A stretch of DNA of 9,204 nt, from NCBI GenBank assembly GCA_012798185.1, contig JAAZNS010000458.1:1-9204 (forward strand). Direction: 5' to 3'. The notes beneath the pieces were generated by a model that worked only from the letters and a program-made list of their open reading frames with translations, was not told the DNA's origin and searched no databases. Made by a program: the position numbers and the translations under genes. The DNA is from Chloroflexota bacterium. GTDB lineage: Bacteria; Chloroflexota; Anaerolineae; Anaerolineales; UBA4823. Shown in pieces: positions 1 to 6,951 of the stretch (position 1 is its first letter; each line of letters begins with the position of its first letter).

Positions 1-1355
1 AGAGATCCTAATATTTCATCTTGAAATGCAATCAACTCCGGGCTGTGTTCCAATTGAAATAACAGCCGGTAAACAGACATATCTGAATAATAAAGCGGTT
101 TTTCTGCTCTCAGGCGACGCGCCATTTCTAACGCCTGTCCCGCCTGGCGGAACGAAGATCGCCAGTTATCCAAATCCTTCGCTGGGCTACCAATACCGCA
201 GCGGATTTTTACCTGGGGATATTCTTTACGCGCCTGATTCATTATCGAATCAGCCAGCGCTAAACAAGAATCAGGACGACCCGAGTCGGAAGTGATTTCG
301 TAAAAACAAACCACCTCCGATGCCAAACCGTGAACAATCACCCTGGAACCAGCCCGCCCTACTTCGCCGTTGATGATGGTTTCAAGACGGCGCCGCGATG
401 GGCTTTCCTGGCTGTCCCAGGTAAATCGCAAAGCAATATGCGGTTTATTCTTATCCAATCCCATCGTTTGCACCCATAAAAGTGCATCGCGCGGGCTGAA
501 ATCATCCTGCAGCAATGCATGAAGCAAATCTCCCTTGAGACGTTTCTCGGCTTCGCGAATAGCTTTATTCCGTGCCATTTCCATGCCGCATACCAATCCC
601 CCTTGCTCTGCCACCAGGTAATCCAGGGCATCAAAATCGCTGGAAAGCGTAACAATGGAGAGAAAACCTCTCGCTACCCCGCTTACGATAATTGGGACAA
701 TCAAGCGGATTAGCTGCCCTGGCGCATGTTGCTTGACCGCCCCGGTTTGTTCAGTTATTTGTTTGCGATCCTGCAAGGATGAGGGAAGCGTAGAAAGGCT
801 GCGGAATTGCGAGAGTACATCTTTCCATACAGTTGCCAACTCTGTTGAAGGGCTATGCGCCAGAATTTGTCCGCGCTTGTCTTGCAGCAAGACACCGCGT
901 CCGCATAAGTGAGCGATGGCATCCACCAACCCTTTTAATCCTTTTCCCTCTGCCTCCAATTGTGAAAGCTGGGCGTAGATACGCGAGCTGCGTTCCACCA
1001 TCCCCAAACGCTGGTTGGTGATGGTGGTCAATAATATGCGTTGAATTTCCCGAATTTGACCTGCACTTTCAGATACAGCGATTACCGGTATAGATTTTGG
1101 GAAATCCATTGAAGGATCCGAAATTTCACCATGTATTAAAATACCGGCAGCGCTTTTTGCTTCAGCTTGTTTGAATATCGAGAGGGTAACGTGATTAGCG
1201 CTGATTAATAAAATATCGCCTGGTTGAACATCTTCCATAGTAGTGACCACCCACTCGACCAGACAGGGGTCATTGCTTTCCCTAGTTATCCACTGCACCA
1301 AACCAGGGAAGCAAATACGCAGCAATTCACTTAATGAAAGATTCGGCTCAGCCAA
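1..1355 (-). CDS. PucR/CdaR-family transcriptional regulator, 3' end outside window
   Basis: An open frame runs without a stop from a TTG start at 1355 to the window edge (451 codons visible). TTG is chosen because AGGAG (1365-1361) sits five bases upstream and the pheA stop TAG (1360-1358) ends just before it; the first in-frame ATG is about 40 codons later. The N-terminal ~110 residues resemble the PucR domain (SLSELL near residue 7, then WVVTTMEDVQPGDILLI). Residues ~140-260 look like a GAF-type sensor region. From ~270 the sequence resembles the CdaR GGDEF-like domain, ending in YYSDMSVYRLLFQL and ILGS, the segment that in this family precedes the C-terminal HTH_30 DNA-binding domain. That domain is outside the window, so DNA binding is inferred from the family. 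The ligand is unknown; family members control purine, sugar-acid or amino-acid genes. Spacing suggests co-transcription and translational coupling with pheA. Confidence 0.85.
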   Translation of the reverse strand, partial: MAEPNLSLSELLRICFPGLVQWITRESNDPCLVEWVVTTMEDVQPGDILLISANHVTLSIFKQAEAKSAAGILIHGEISDPSMDFPKSIPVIAVSESAGQIREIQRILLTTITNQRLGMVERSSRIYAQLSQLEAEGKGLKGLVDAIAHLCGRGVLLQDKRGQILAHSPSTELATVWKDVLSQFRSLSTLPSSLQDRKQITEQTGAVKQHAPGQLIRLIVPIIVSGVARGFLSIVTLSSDFDALDYLVAEQGGLVCGMEMARNKAIREAEKRLKGDLLHALLQDDFSPRDALLWVQTMGLDKNKPHIALRFTWDSQESPSRRRLETIINGEVGRAGSRVIVHGLASEVVCFYEITSDSGRPDSCLALADSIMNQARKEYPQVKIRCGIGSPAKDLDNWRSSFRQAGQALEMARRLRAEKPLYYSDMSVYRLLFQLEHSPELIAFQDEILGS

Positions 1356-1357
1356 TA

Positions 1358-2224
1358 CTACTCCTGTTTTTGACGGGGATACGACCCCAAAACACGCATA
1401 AATTCAGCAATTTCTCCCAGATGCTCAAGGGCGCGGGCACAATTTTTATCCTCGATATGCCCGATAAAATCGATGTAAAACAGGTATTCCCATGGTTTCC
1501 CGGAAATCGGGCGCGATTCGATTTTGGTCAGATTGATATCCCGCAAAGCAAAAACACTCATAGCTTTAAAAAGCGAGCCGGGCACATTGGGTACACTAAA
1601 AACAATCGTTGTTTTATAGGTCTGCCCTTCCGGTTGATATTGCACTGGATTCTCCTGGCATAATACCAGAAAACGGGTGAAATTCGCCAGGTTATCTTCC
1701 ATTTCACGGACAAGTATATGCAGACCATACACCTCTCCAGCATGGGCAGATGCCAAGGCTGCTGCCTGAGGATCTTTTCCGTCGCGGATCAAGCGGGCGC
1801 TACCGGCGGTATCCAAATCGACGACCTTTTCCACACCCAGGCGGTTCAAATTTGCTTCACATTGTGCCAATGCCTGCGGATGAGAATATACACGGCGGAT
1901 CTCTTCCAATTTCACGCCGGGCAGTGCCAGCAGACAATGGCTCACCCGCAAGTGATACTCGCCGATGATATTCAAATTATGCTTAAGCAGCAAATCATAA
2001 TTTTGGTGAATACTGCCAGTTAATGAGTTCTCGATAGGCAGCATACCATGTGTCGCTCTGTTCTCCTTGATGCTGGAAAAAATATCTTCGAAAGTGACGC
2101 AAGGCAATGTGCAAATTCCCTTGCCAAAAAATTCGATGGCAGCCTGCTCGCTATACGCTCCCGCCTCCCCTTGAAAGGCAGCTATGATATGGTGTTTTGA
2201 TGTGGAAATAGGCATGGTAGGCAC
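1358..2224 (-). CDS. pheA: Prephenate dehydratase (monofunctional, with ACT domain)
   Basis: Converts prephenate to phenylpyruvate, water and CO2, the committed step of phenylalanine synthesis; expected in the cytoplasm. The 288-residue product has the usual length of the monofunctional enzyme. The catalytic domain (~12-190) shows FQGEAGAYSE (17-26), PIENS (63-67), YSHPQALAQC (113-122) and the hallmark TRF (183-185). The C-terminal ACT domain (~203-285) shows GSLF (216-219) and ESRP (236-239), the phenylalanine-binding motifs, so feedback inhibition by phenylalanine is likely. No chorismate mutase domain is present. The GTG start at 2224 gives the longest reading; ATG at 2215 (residue 4) is equally possible, and neither has a strong Shine-Dalgarno site. 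The PucR-type gene follows after two bases. A probable promoter lies about 90 bases upstream. Confidence 0.95.
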   Translation of the reverse strand: MPTMPISTSKHHIIAAFQGEAGAYSEQAAIEFFGKGICTLPCVTFEDIFSSIKENRATHGMLPIENSLTGSIHQNYDLLLKHNLNIIGEYHLRVSHCLLALPGVKLEEIRRVYSHPQALAQCEANLNRLGVEKVVDLDTAGSARLIRDGKDPQAAALASAHAGEVYGLHILVREMEDNLANFTRFLVLCQENPVQYQPEGQTYKTTIVFSVPNVPGSLFKAMSVFALRDINLTKIESRPISGKPWEYLFYIDFIGHIEDKNCARALEHLGEIAEFMRVLGSYPRQKQE

Positions 2225-2315
2225 ACCATTAGTTCTCTACTTTCCGTTAATATTCGAATAGGATTAATACGAGGGTAAAGGATGATCCCACCCGCGACTT
2301 GGTTTAAATTGATTG

Positions 2316-2324
2316 ATTGTAGCA
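2316..2324 (-). promoter_or_regulatory. Candidate extended -10 promoter for pheA and the PucR-type gene
   Basis: On the minus strand the sequence reads TGCTACAAT, a TGn extension plus a -10 hexamer with one mismatch to TATAAT. The expected -35 position (about 2339-2346) has only weak matches such as TTTCCA, as is common for extended -10 promoters. Transcription would begin near 2309 and leave an 85-base leader before the GTG start of pheA. I see no T-box or phenylalanine-rich leader peptide in that leader. Confidence 0.4.
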
Positions 2325-2396
2325 CTATTTATATATTTAATGGAAATTAAATTGAGTTAACAAGAAATACAAACTCTTCAGTTTATCCCCAATCAC

Positions 2397-2591
2397 TTAT
2401 GGTTCAATTCCAATCAATACTAATGGAACTGCCGGTATGCCTCTTCCCTGCCTGACAACATTATAAAATTCCCCTTCATAATACGCCACGCCTGAGCTCA
2501 TTTCCTTTTGTAGCCTTTTGGTTGGTAAAACTTCGATTCCGACATCGATATGATCACCGGCATAAAATGCAAGATGTTTTACAAATAAAAC
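2397..2591 (-). pseudogene. C-terminal remnant of a BstYI/BglII-like type II restriction endonuclease
   Basis: The minus frame from 2591 to the TAA at 2399-2397 reads VLFVKHLAFY at its start, EMSSGVAYYEGEFYNVVRQG in the middle and IPAVPLVLIGIEP at the end (64 codons). From memory this closely matches the last ~65 residues of R.BstYI, including its natural C-terminus; I could not run an alignment. BstYI-family enzymes cut RGATCY within the BglII fold family. The upstream two thirds, including the catalytic acidic residues and the E-x-Q region, are missing. There is no start codon or ribosome site; instead the frame abuts a methyltransferase remnant at about 2585-2592. It cannot make an active nuclease. 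The RGATCY specificity is an inference from similarity. Confidence 0.72.
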
Positions 2592-2850
2592 GGGTCAAAG
2601 ACCCAATCATTTTCGTCAGTCAATGCTAAAACTAGTCGCTCAATCAATTCCACTGGAAACTGGCATGGTTGCTCAGTTTTTTCGATATGGTTACTTTTTA
2701 CATTGGGAATAATCCAAAGATCTCCAGGTTTTTCCCTAGTGGATTCTCTGAATATTGACCAATTCTTGGTGCCTTAAAACTGTTCTTCCCAGGATATTTT
2801 TATGGCACACGAACAAGATCGAGATTGAAAGTATAATCCTCGATATAAAA
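2582..2850 (-). pseudogene. DNA methyltransferase (N4/N6, beta-class) C-terminal remnant with frameshift and stop
   Basis: Two frames together spell the C-terminal part of a type II DNA methylase. The first (2841-2734) reads EDYTFNLDLVRVP, then TAA at 2802-2800 where relatives have glutamine, then KYPGKNSFKAP and ENPLGKN. One base is missing in the A5C2 run at 2733-2727. The frame then shifts and continues from 2728 as PGDLWIIPNVKSNHIEKT, HPCQ-like PCQFPVELIERLVLALT and DWVFDPF, the start of the AdoMet motif I (DPFxGxG). The DPF is followed immediately by endonuclease sequence, so the GxG half is lost, as is the upstream catalytic (D/S)PPY motif. With a stop, a frameshift and both ends missing, it is dead. 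Family assignment rests on these motifs recalled from the PF01555-type methylases. Which base it methylated cannot be told. Confidence 0.75.
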
Positions 2851-3136
2851 CGATACGTTCGAAAATATCGAATTTATCTGTGATCCTTTGCAATTGGTCA
2901 AACATAGTTCGAGAATATCATAGTATAGCAGCCTCGTCAATGGCATCATGATGAAGGCTAATACATTTTATTTGTCATTATGTGTACGAATAAATGTAGT
3001 TTATAACTATCGTCCCGATTATATAGGCCACCAAAATCCTCGATAATACTTAAAGGCGATCTTATTGATTGATTCCTTTCTCTAATCTTGAGAAAATTAA
3101 ACAACCATTCTTAATAATGAATAGCCTATTCTGCAT
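2851..3136. other. AT-rich gap downstream of the ABC operon, no intact gene
   Basis: I see no intact gene, RNA gene or convincing terminator here. On the minus strand a short frame from ATG 2949 runs into the methyltransferase remnant and stops at 2800. Its first part (LLYYDILELCLTNCKGSQIN) faintly resembles small winged-helix regulators, so it may be another broken gene end; this is weak. Two short direct repeats are present: AATCCTCGATA at 2835-2845 and 3035-3045, and GTTCGARAATATC at 2857-2869 and 2907-2919. A small palindrome, GAATAGNCTATTC, follows the permease stop near 3120-3132 but has no U-tract. Confidence 0.4.
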
Positions 3137-4330
3137 TTAATGTTCCTGGCTCACCTGAAACCGCCAGGCTGCCAGGATGAAGAAGGCTGTTGCGTACCCC
3201 AAAAGTGCTGCAACAGGTATCAAAACCGAATTGAACTCCAAACCACGACTAGCAATATTTTCGAACCCATCCATGGCCCATGCGATGGGTGAAATATGCC
3301 CGATCTTTTGAAATGTTGGGCTGGTAAACTCCAATGGCATCCAGGCGCCTCCGATCCCTGAAAATACAAACATGGGAATAAGGGAAAATACCACTGCCTG
3401 ATCTTCATTTTTTGACACGACACCAATCAATAATCCCAGAGCAGCAATGCATAATGCTGAGGCAAACGCTACCAAAAAAGTTGCTGGTGGGTTCCTTAAA
3501 TAATTGACTTTAAGGGCAAAGGTTCCAAAAAGAATCAATAAGGTAAATTGACTGAAAATAATCCCTAAAATCGCTAAATAATGCCCGGCAAGGATATGGA
3601 TTCGACGCGTGGCTGTTGTGAACAAACGCTGTAAGGATCGTGATTTTCGCTCATTGACTATGATTTGCGCACAAGTCATCAAACCCGCAATCGCGAATTG
3701 CAGCATCATGCCAGGAGATATATACGCCAATGTTTCATTAACTTCAGGATCAATGGCAGAGCTTTCAATTTTGGAGATTCGAATAAGCGGTGTTTCCCAA
3801 GCAGATAAAGTCTCTTCGAAAATATAATCAAAAGGAGTCCGATTCCCGATCATTTGCTCCATTATGTTTGCGGTTTGTGCAGCGCTATCTAAACGAATAA
3901 GTGTGGATAATATGGCGCTTTTTACAGTGGTAGTACTTGTTGCAGAATTGTCAGCTATCAGGGTGATTTTTATGGGTTTTCCTTTGAGAAAATCTGCGCC
4001 ATACCGTTCGGGGATGATAATCCCGGCTGCCAGTTTTTCATTGGCGATTAATTTGTCCATCTCATCTAGTTTGTTGGCAGGAAATTCCTGCAAACGGATA
4101 ACCTCAGAATCAGCCAGCAGTTCGTGCATTTCTTGACTGAACCAACTATCATCTCTGGTGATATATCCCACCGGTAACCGACTATCCGAGCTGCCGCTGC
4201 TAAATCCGCCCGAAGCATAACCAAAAAGGAATGTGAAAGCAACCGGCATAATCAATAAAAACAAAAAGGTCTGACGGTCGATCAGAATTTGATGAATGTC
4301 TTTCAACATAATATCAAATGTGCGGATCAT
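3137..4330 (-). CDS. ABC-2 type exporter permease (second permease of the operon)
   Basis: A 397-residue integral membrane protein with the ABC2_membrane_3 layout. A short cytoplasmic N-terminus is followed by TM1 (~22-40) and a large extracytoplasmic domain (~41-203) with the VGYITRDDSWF and GIIIPERY segments typical of this family. A cluster of about five more hydrophobic segments follows (~205-228, 247-273, 283-305, 313-335, 367-390). The cytoplasmic loop motif RLFTTATRRIHILAGHYLA (236-254) is the conserved ABC-2 loop that probably contacts the ATPase, and it also occurs in the neighbouring permease. The ATG at 4330 has AAGG five bases upstream and lies nine bases after the previous stop, so the two permeases are co-transcribed and probably form a heterodimer. 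The substrate cannot be read from sequence; drug-, lipid- or peptide-like compounds are typical of the family. Confidence 0.9.
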   Translation of the reverse strand: MIRTFDIMLKDIHQILIDRQTFLFLLIMPVAFTFLFGYASGGFSSGSSDSRLPVGYITRDDSWFSQEMHELLADSEVIRLQEFPANKLDEMDKLIANEKLAAGIIIPERYGADFLKGKPIKITLIADNSATSTTTVKSAILSTLIRLDSAAQTANIMEQMIGNRTPFDYIFEETLSAWETPLIRISKIESSAIDPEVNETLAYISPGMMLQFAIAGLMTCAQIIVNERKSRSLQRLFTTATRRIHILAGHYLAILGIIFSQFTLLILFGTFALKVNYLRNPPATFLVAFASALCIAALGLLIGVVSKNEDQAVVFSLIPMFVFSGIGGAWMPLEFTSPTFQKIGHISPIAWAMDGFENIASRGLEFNSVLIPVAALLGYATAFFILAAWRFQVSQEH

Positions 4331-4339
4331 AGCGACCTT

Positions 4340-5641
4340 TTATGCATAGCGATGATTGAATCGCCGCACTCCAACAATAAAAAATACAATACTCCACGCT
4401 AATAAAACCCCAAATGTTATCAATATGTTTGGAAATGCAGCACCATCCATGACTTGAAGTAAACCGCGCATAGCCCATCCCTGTGGAACTAAAAGTGAAA
4501 CCGTGTTTCCAAGCGTTTCGGTTGTTGAAATAAATCCATACGTTCGGATCATGCCAAGCGTACCCGATAAAGTTAATATCCCGCCAAAAATTACCGCGCC
4601 CTGTTTTGTATCTCTTAGAAACGAATTGATAAAAATTCCACAAGATGAAGCAGCAAAGATAATTCCTAATGCTATTAAAGCAATATTGGGAAAAGCTCCC
4701 CATCGAATGCCAAAAATGAAATGGGAGGAAATTATTAATAACACAATTTGCAAAAACACAGTTAGAAAAACTGCCAGGAATTTACCGCTCAATATCTCTG
4801 ATTGCCGGGTTGGCGTAGTAAATAAACGCTGTAATGTATGTTTCTCCTCTTCTTGCAATATGTTTTCAGAAGAAGCTGTGCCTGTATAAAACGCAAAAAA
4901 TGTCATGAAACCGCCCATAATTGGTGTAACAATGCTCAACAGCATATTTTTCTCTTCTTGAACAGTGTCGGTTACACCTGATTTTGGTGGAATTATGGTT
5001 AGAAGTTCTTCTTCCACATCTTTGGATTGCGCTAGAGAAGAAGTGATATATTGTTGAATCATATTACCGATAAGCGTCGAAGTAACCACCTCCTCTTGAT
5101 CCAGCGCAACAGTAATGGCAATTTTCACCCCCGACATACCATCCATGAATTGATCCATGATTGATCTTACGACCATTGGACCAATAGTCAAGGTAGGATC
5201 CTGGTAAAACTCAATTTGAGCTTCACCGTAAGTATCGGCATATTGTTGCGAAAAATCCTCCGGAATGATAATAGCTACCTGCGCTTGCTGGTTATCAACG
5301 GCAGCTTTTGCTGCGGCTGCATTAGGCGCAAGGGTTACTTCAATTAAATCTGCCATTTCTTCGTCTGATAAGATATTGACAATTAATTCCCCCATCGTAT
5401 GGGCGCGCTTTCCGCCGGGTATCGAATTTGTGCTTACCTGAAATCGCGGTCCCCCTTTATCCAGGTTGGCAATGATGATTTTTGTTGTAGGCAGTGAAAA
5501 ATCGCTCTCCTGTGAAATTCGACCAAACATAAAATAAAACAAACCAGTAATTAGTAATGGAATGGCAAACGTAAAAACTAAAAATATCGAACTACGTAAA
5601 CCATGCAACACATCCTTTACCGCAATATCAAAAGCTTTCAT
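4340..5641 (-). CDS. ABC-2 type exporter permease (first permease of the operon)
   Basis: A 433-residue membrane protein of the same architecture as its downstream neighbour. TM1 lies at ~18-40 and a long extracytoplasmic domain at ~41-232, including VAIIIPEDF (122-130), the counterpart of GIIIPERY in the partner. The remaining hydrophobic segments are at ~234-254, 287-310, 317-339, 347-365 and 404-424. The loop motif LQRLFTTPTRQSEILSGKFL (270-289) matches the partner's loop. Its extracytoplasmic domain is about 30 residues longer, consistent with an asymmetric permease pair from an old duplication. The ATG start at 5641 has AGGA seven bases upstream, overlapping the TAG stop of the ATPase gene (5651-5649); the seven-base gap implies coupled translation. 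Confidence 0.9.
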   Translation of the reverse strand: MKAFDIAVKDVLHGLRSSIFLVFTFAIPLLITGLFYFMFGRISQESDFSLPTTKIIIANLDKGGPRFQVSTNSIPGGKRAHTMGELIVNILSDEEMADLIEVTLAPNAAAAKAAVDNQQAQVAIIIPEDFSQQYADTYGEAQIEFYQDPTLTIGPMVVRSIMDQFMDGMSGVKIAITVALDQEEVVTSTLIGNMIQQYITSSLAQSKDVEEELLTIIPPKSGVTDTVQEEKNMLLSIVTPIMGGFMTFFAFYTGTASSENILQEEEKHTLQRLFTTPTRQSEILSGKFLAVFLTVFLQIVLLIISSHFIFGIRWGAFPNIALIALGIIFAASSCGIFINSFLRDTKQGAVIFGGILTLSGTLGMIRTYGFISTTETLGNTVSLLVPQGWAMRGLLQVMDGAAFPNILITFGVLLAWSIVFFIVGVRRFNHRYA

Positions 5642-5648
5642 AATATTC

Positions 5649-6584
5649 CTAATCGCGCAGTGCTCGACCGGTCAGGTGAAGGAAAACAGCTTCCAGGTTG
5701 GGCTCTAAGATATTCACCGATGTAATGCGAACATTCAAACTGGCTGCCGAATCGAAAAGACGAGGCAAAACAAGATTGCTATCTTCAGCCAGCACTGTCA
5801 AAAAGCCATTTTCACTGGAGATTTGCGCAACCCCACTTATTGCCTTCCAGGTTTCCAATACCTGGCTGCCCTCAGCATTGATTGTCAAAGTAATTCGATC
5901 CAATTGACCAACGATTTTCACCAACTCAGCATGTGTGCCGCTGGCAACGATCTTTCCGAAATCCATGATAGCGATTTTGTCAGACAACTCTTGAGCTTCT
6001 TCCATGTAATGCGTCGTATATAGAACAGTCATTCCCTGATTTTTTAACGCCACAACACTATCCAAAATATTTCGCCGCGATTGCGGGTCTATGCCAACCG
6101 TGGGTTCATCCATATAGATAACTTGAGGTTTATGCAGCAACGCCACACCAATATTGACCCGCCGTTTCATACCACCAGAGAATTTGCTCACCGCACCCTT
6201 GGCACGATCGGTTAAGCCAATCATTTCCAGAACCTCGTCTACGCGGGCTTTTAATATCGAGCCCCGTAACCCATACATTTTCCCCCAAAAGGTTGAATTC
6301 TCGCGCGCCGATAAATCTTCATAAAGAGCAATTTCCTGTGGAACGACGCCTAATACTGATTTAACCCCCATTGGATTTTCAAGGATCGAATACCCCATGA
6401 TTTTTGCATCCCCCTGATCGGGACGCAATAAAGTAGAAAGCATGGCAATAATAGTGGTTTTACCTGCCCCGTTAGGACCCAAAAGGCTGAAAATTGTCCC
6501 TTGTTCTGCAGTAAAACTTACCCCTTGGACAGCCTTTACATCGCCAAAAGATTTATACAGATCATTGACTTCGATAGCATCCAT
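5649..6584 (-). CDS. ABC exporter ATP-binding protein (DrrA-like)
   Basis: A 311-residue nucleotide-binding subunit that would power the two ABC-2 permeases encoded directly downstream. All motifs are intact: Walker A GPNGAGKTT (36-44), Q-loop Q83 in VVPQE, signature FSGGM (135-139), Walker B VIYMDE (155-160, catalytic E160), D-loop GID (164-166) and switch histidine H192. The signature has F in place of L and M in place of Q, which is normal in the DrrA/CcmA-type subfamily. Residues ~225-311 form the C-terminal extension common in antibiotic-resistance type ATPases, ending LEPNLEAVFLHLTGRAL. ATG at 6584 is supported by AGGA five bases upstream. It is the first gene of a three-gene operon. 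Export is the expected direction; the substrate is unknown. Confidence 0.95.
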   Translation of the reverse strand: MDAIEVNDLYKSFGDVKAVQGVSFTAEQGTIFSLLGPNGAGKTTIIAMLSTLLRPDQGDAKIMGYSILENPMGVKSVLGVVPQEIALYEDLSARENSTFWGKMYGLRGSILKARVDEVLEMIGLTDRAKGAVSKFSGGMKRRVNIGVALLHKPQVIYMDEPTVGIDPQSRRNILDSVVALKNQGMTVLYTTHYMEEAQELSDKIAIMDFGKIVASGTHAELVKIVGQLDRITLTINAEGSQVLETWKAISGVAQISSENGFLTVLAEDSNLVLPRLFDSAASLNVRITSVNILEPNLEAVFLHLTGRALRD

Positions 6585-6888
6585 ATTTCCTGCTGTTCAT
6601 CGGAACTATTCTAAAAGAAACCTGTAGTTCTAACAATTTAATGAAAGGATTCCCCATGATCAATTAGAGTAACTTTCTTTCACATTGAGTAACACGCAAG
6701 GTATAACATAACAAAATTGACTTTTTGGACAACTCCATAAATTAATTTCTATTGTAAATTCTCAGCCAGCTTAGGTAAGTTTCAGAGTTAAAGGTGTTTG
6801 CCGGGTATTGCATATCTGCAAAAACCCCAAATTCGCGGCTTTCCAACTTTAGCCTGATCCGCTGCTTAATATTATATACGATTGAGGC
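6585..6888. other. Intergenic region upstream of the ABC operon
   Basis: About 300 bases between the mttB terminator and the ABC ATPase start. I see no RNA gene or convincing coding region. A minus-strand frame (6927-6742) is open for 61 codons but begins inside the terminator hairpin and has no recognisable homology. Besides the candidate promoter at 6705-6732, a perfect TATAAT occurs on the minus strand at 6876-6871, just after the terminator U-tract; it lacks a good -35 and would leave a leader of about 280 bases. Confidence 0.5.
6705..6732 (-). promoter_or_regulatory. Weak candidate promoter for the ABC operon
   Basis: On the minus strand TTGTCC (6732-6727) is followed after 16 bases by TATGTT (6710-6705), each matching four of six consensus positions. 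Transcription would start near 6698, about 115 bases before the ATPase start. The alternative is the TATAAT at 6876-6871. Both are guesses from sequence alone. Confidence 0.25.
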
Positions 6889-6930
6889 AAAAAAACAGTT
6901 GCGACGCATCAAGAAAACGCGCCGCAACTG
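6889..6930 (-). terminator. Rho-independent terminator of the mttB-family gene
   Basis: Read on the minus strand, a 12-base arm CAGTTGCGGCGC (6930-6919) pairs with GCGTCGCAACTG (6907-6896) around an 11-base loop and is followed by seven U (6895-6889). Eleven pairs are Watson-Crick. The twelfth is G-U in the minus transcript but would be an A-C mismatch in a plus transcript, which fits termination of the minus-strand gene. It begins 21 bases after the methyltransferase stop codon and separates that gene from the ABC operon. Confidence 0.9.
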
Positions 6931-6951
6931 AAAAAAATTATCGATTTTCTT

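Noticed and set aside
26..1021. Several short plus-strand and alternative minus-strand open frames across the first kilobase
   Set aside because: They overlap one continuous minus-strand frame with clear PucR/CdaR homology and carry no recognisable motifs of their own.
3103..3132. Small palindromes after the second permease stop as an operon terminator
   Set aside because: GAATAG-CTATTC and TTCTC-GAGAA are short and neither is followed by a U-tract.
4314..4703. 129-codon minus-strand frame within the first permease gene
   Set aside because: It overlaps the intact permease in another frame and reads as a low-quality aromatic- and cysteine-rich shadow.
6742..6927. 61-codon minus-strand frame between the mttB-family gene and the ABC operon
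   Set aside because: Its start lies inside the intrinsic terminator hairpin, it has no ribosome site and the product is unrecognisable.
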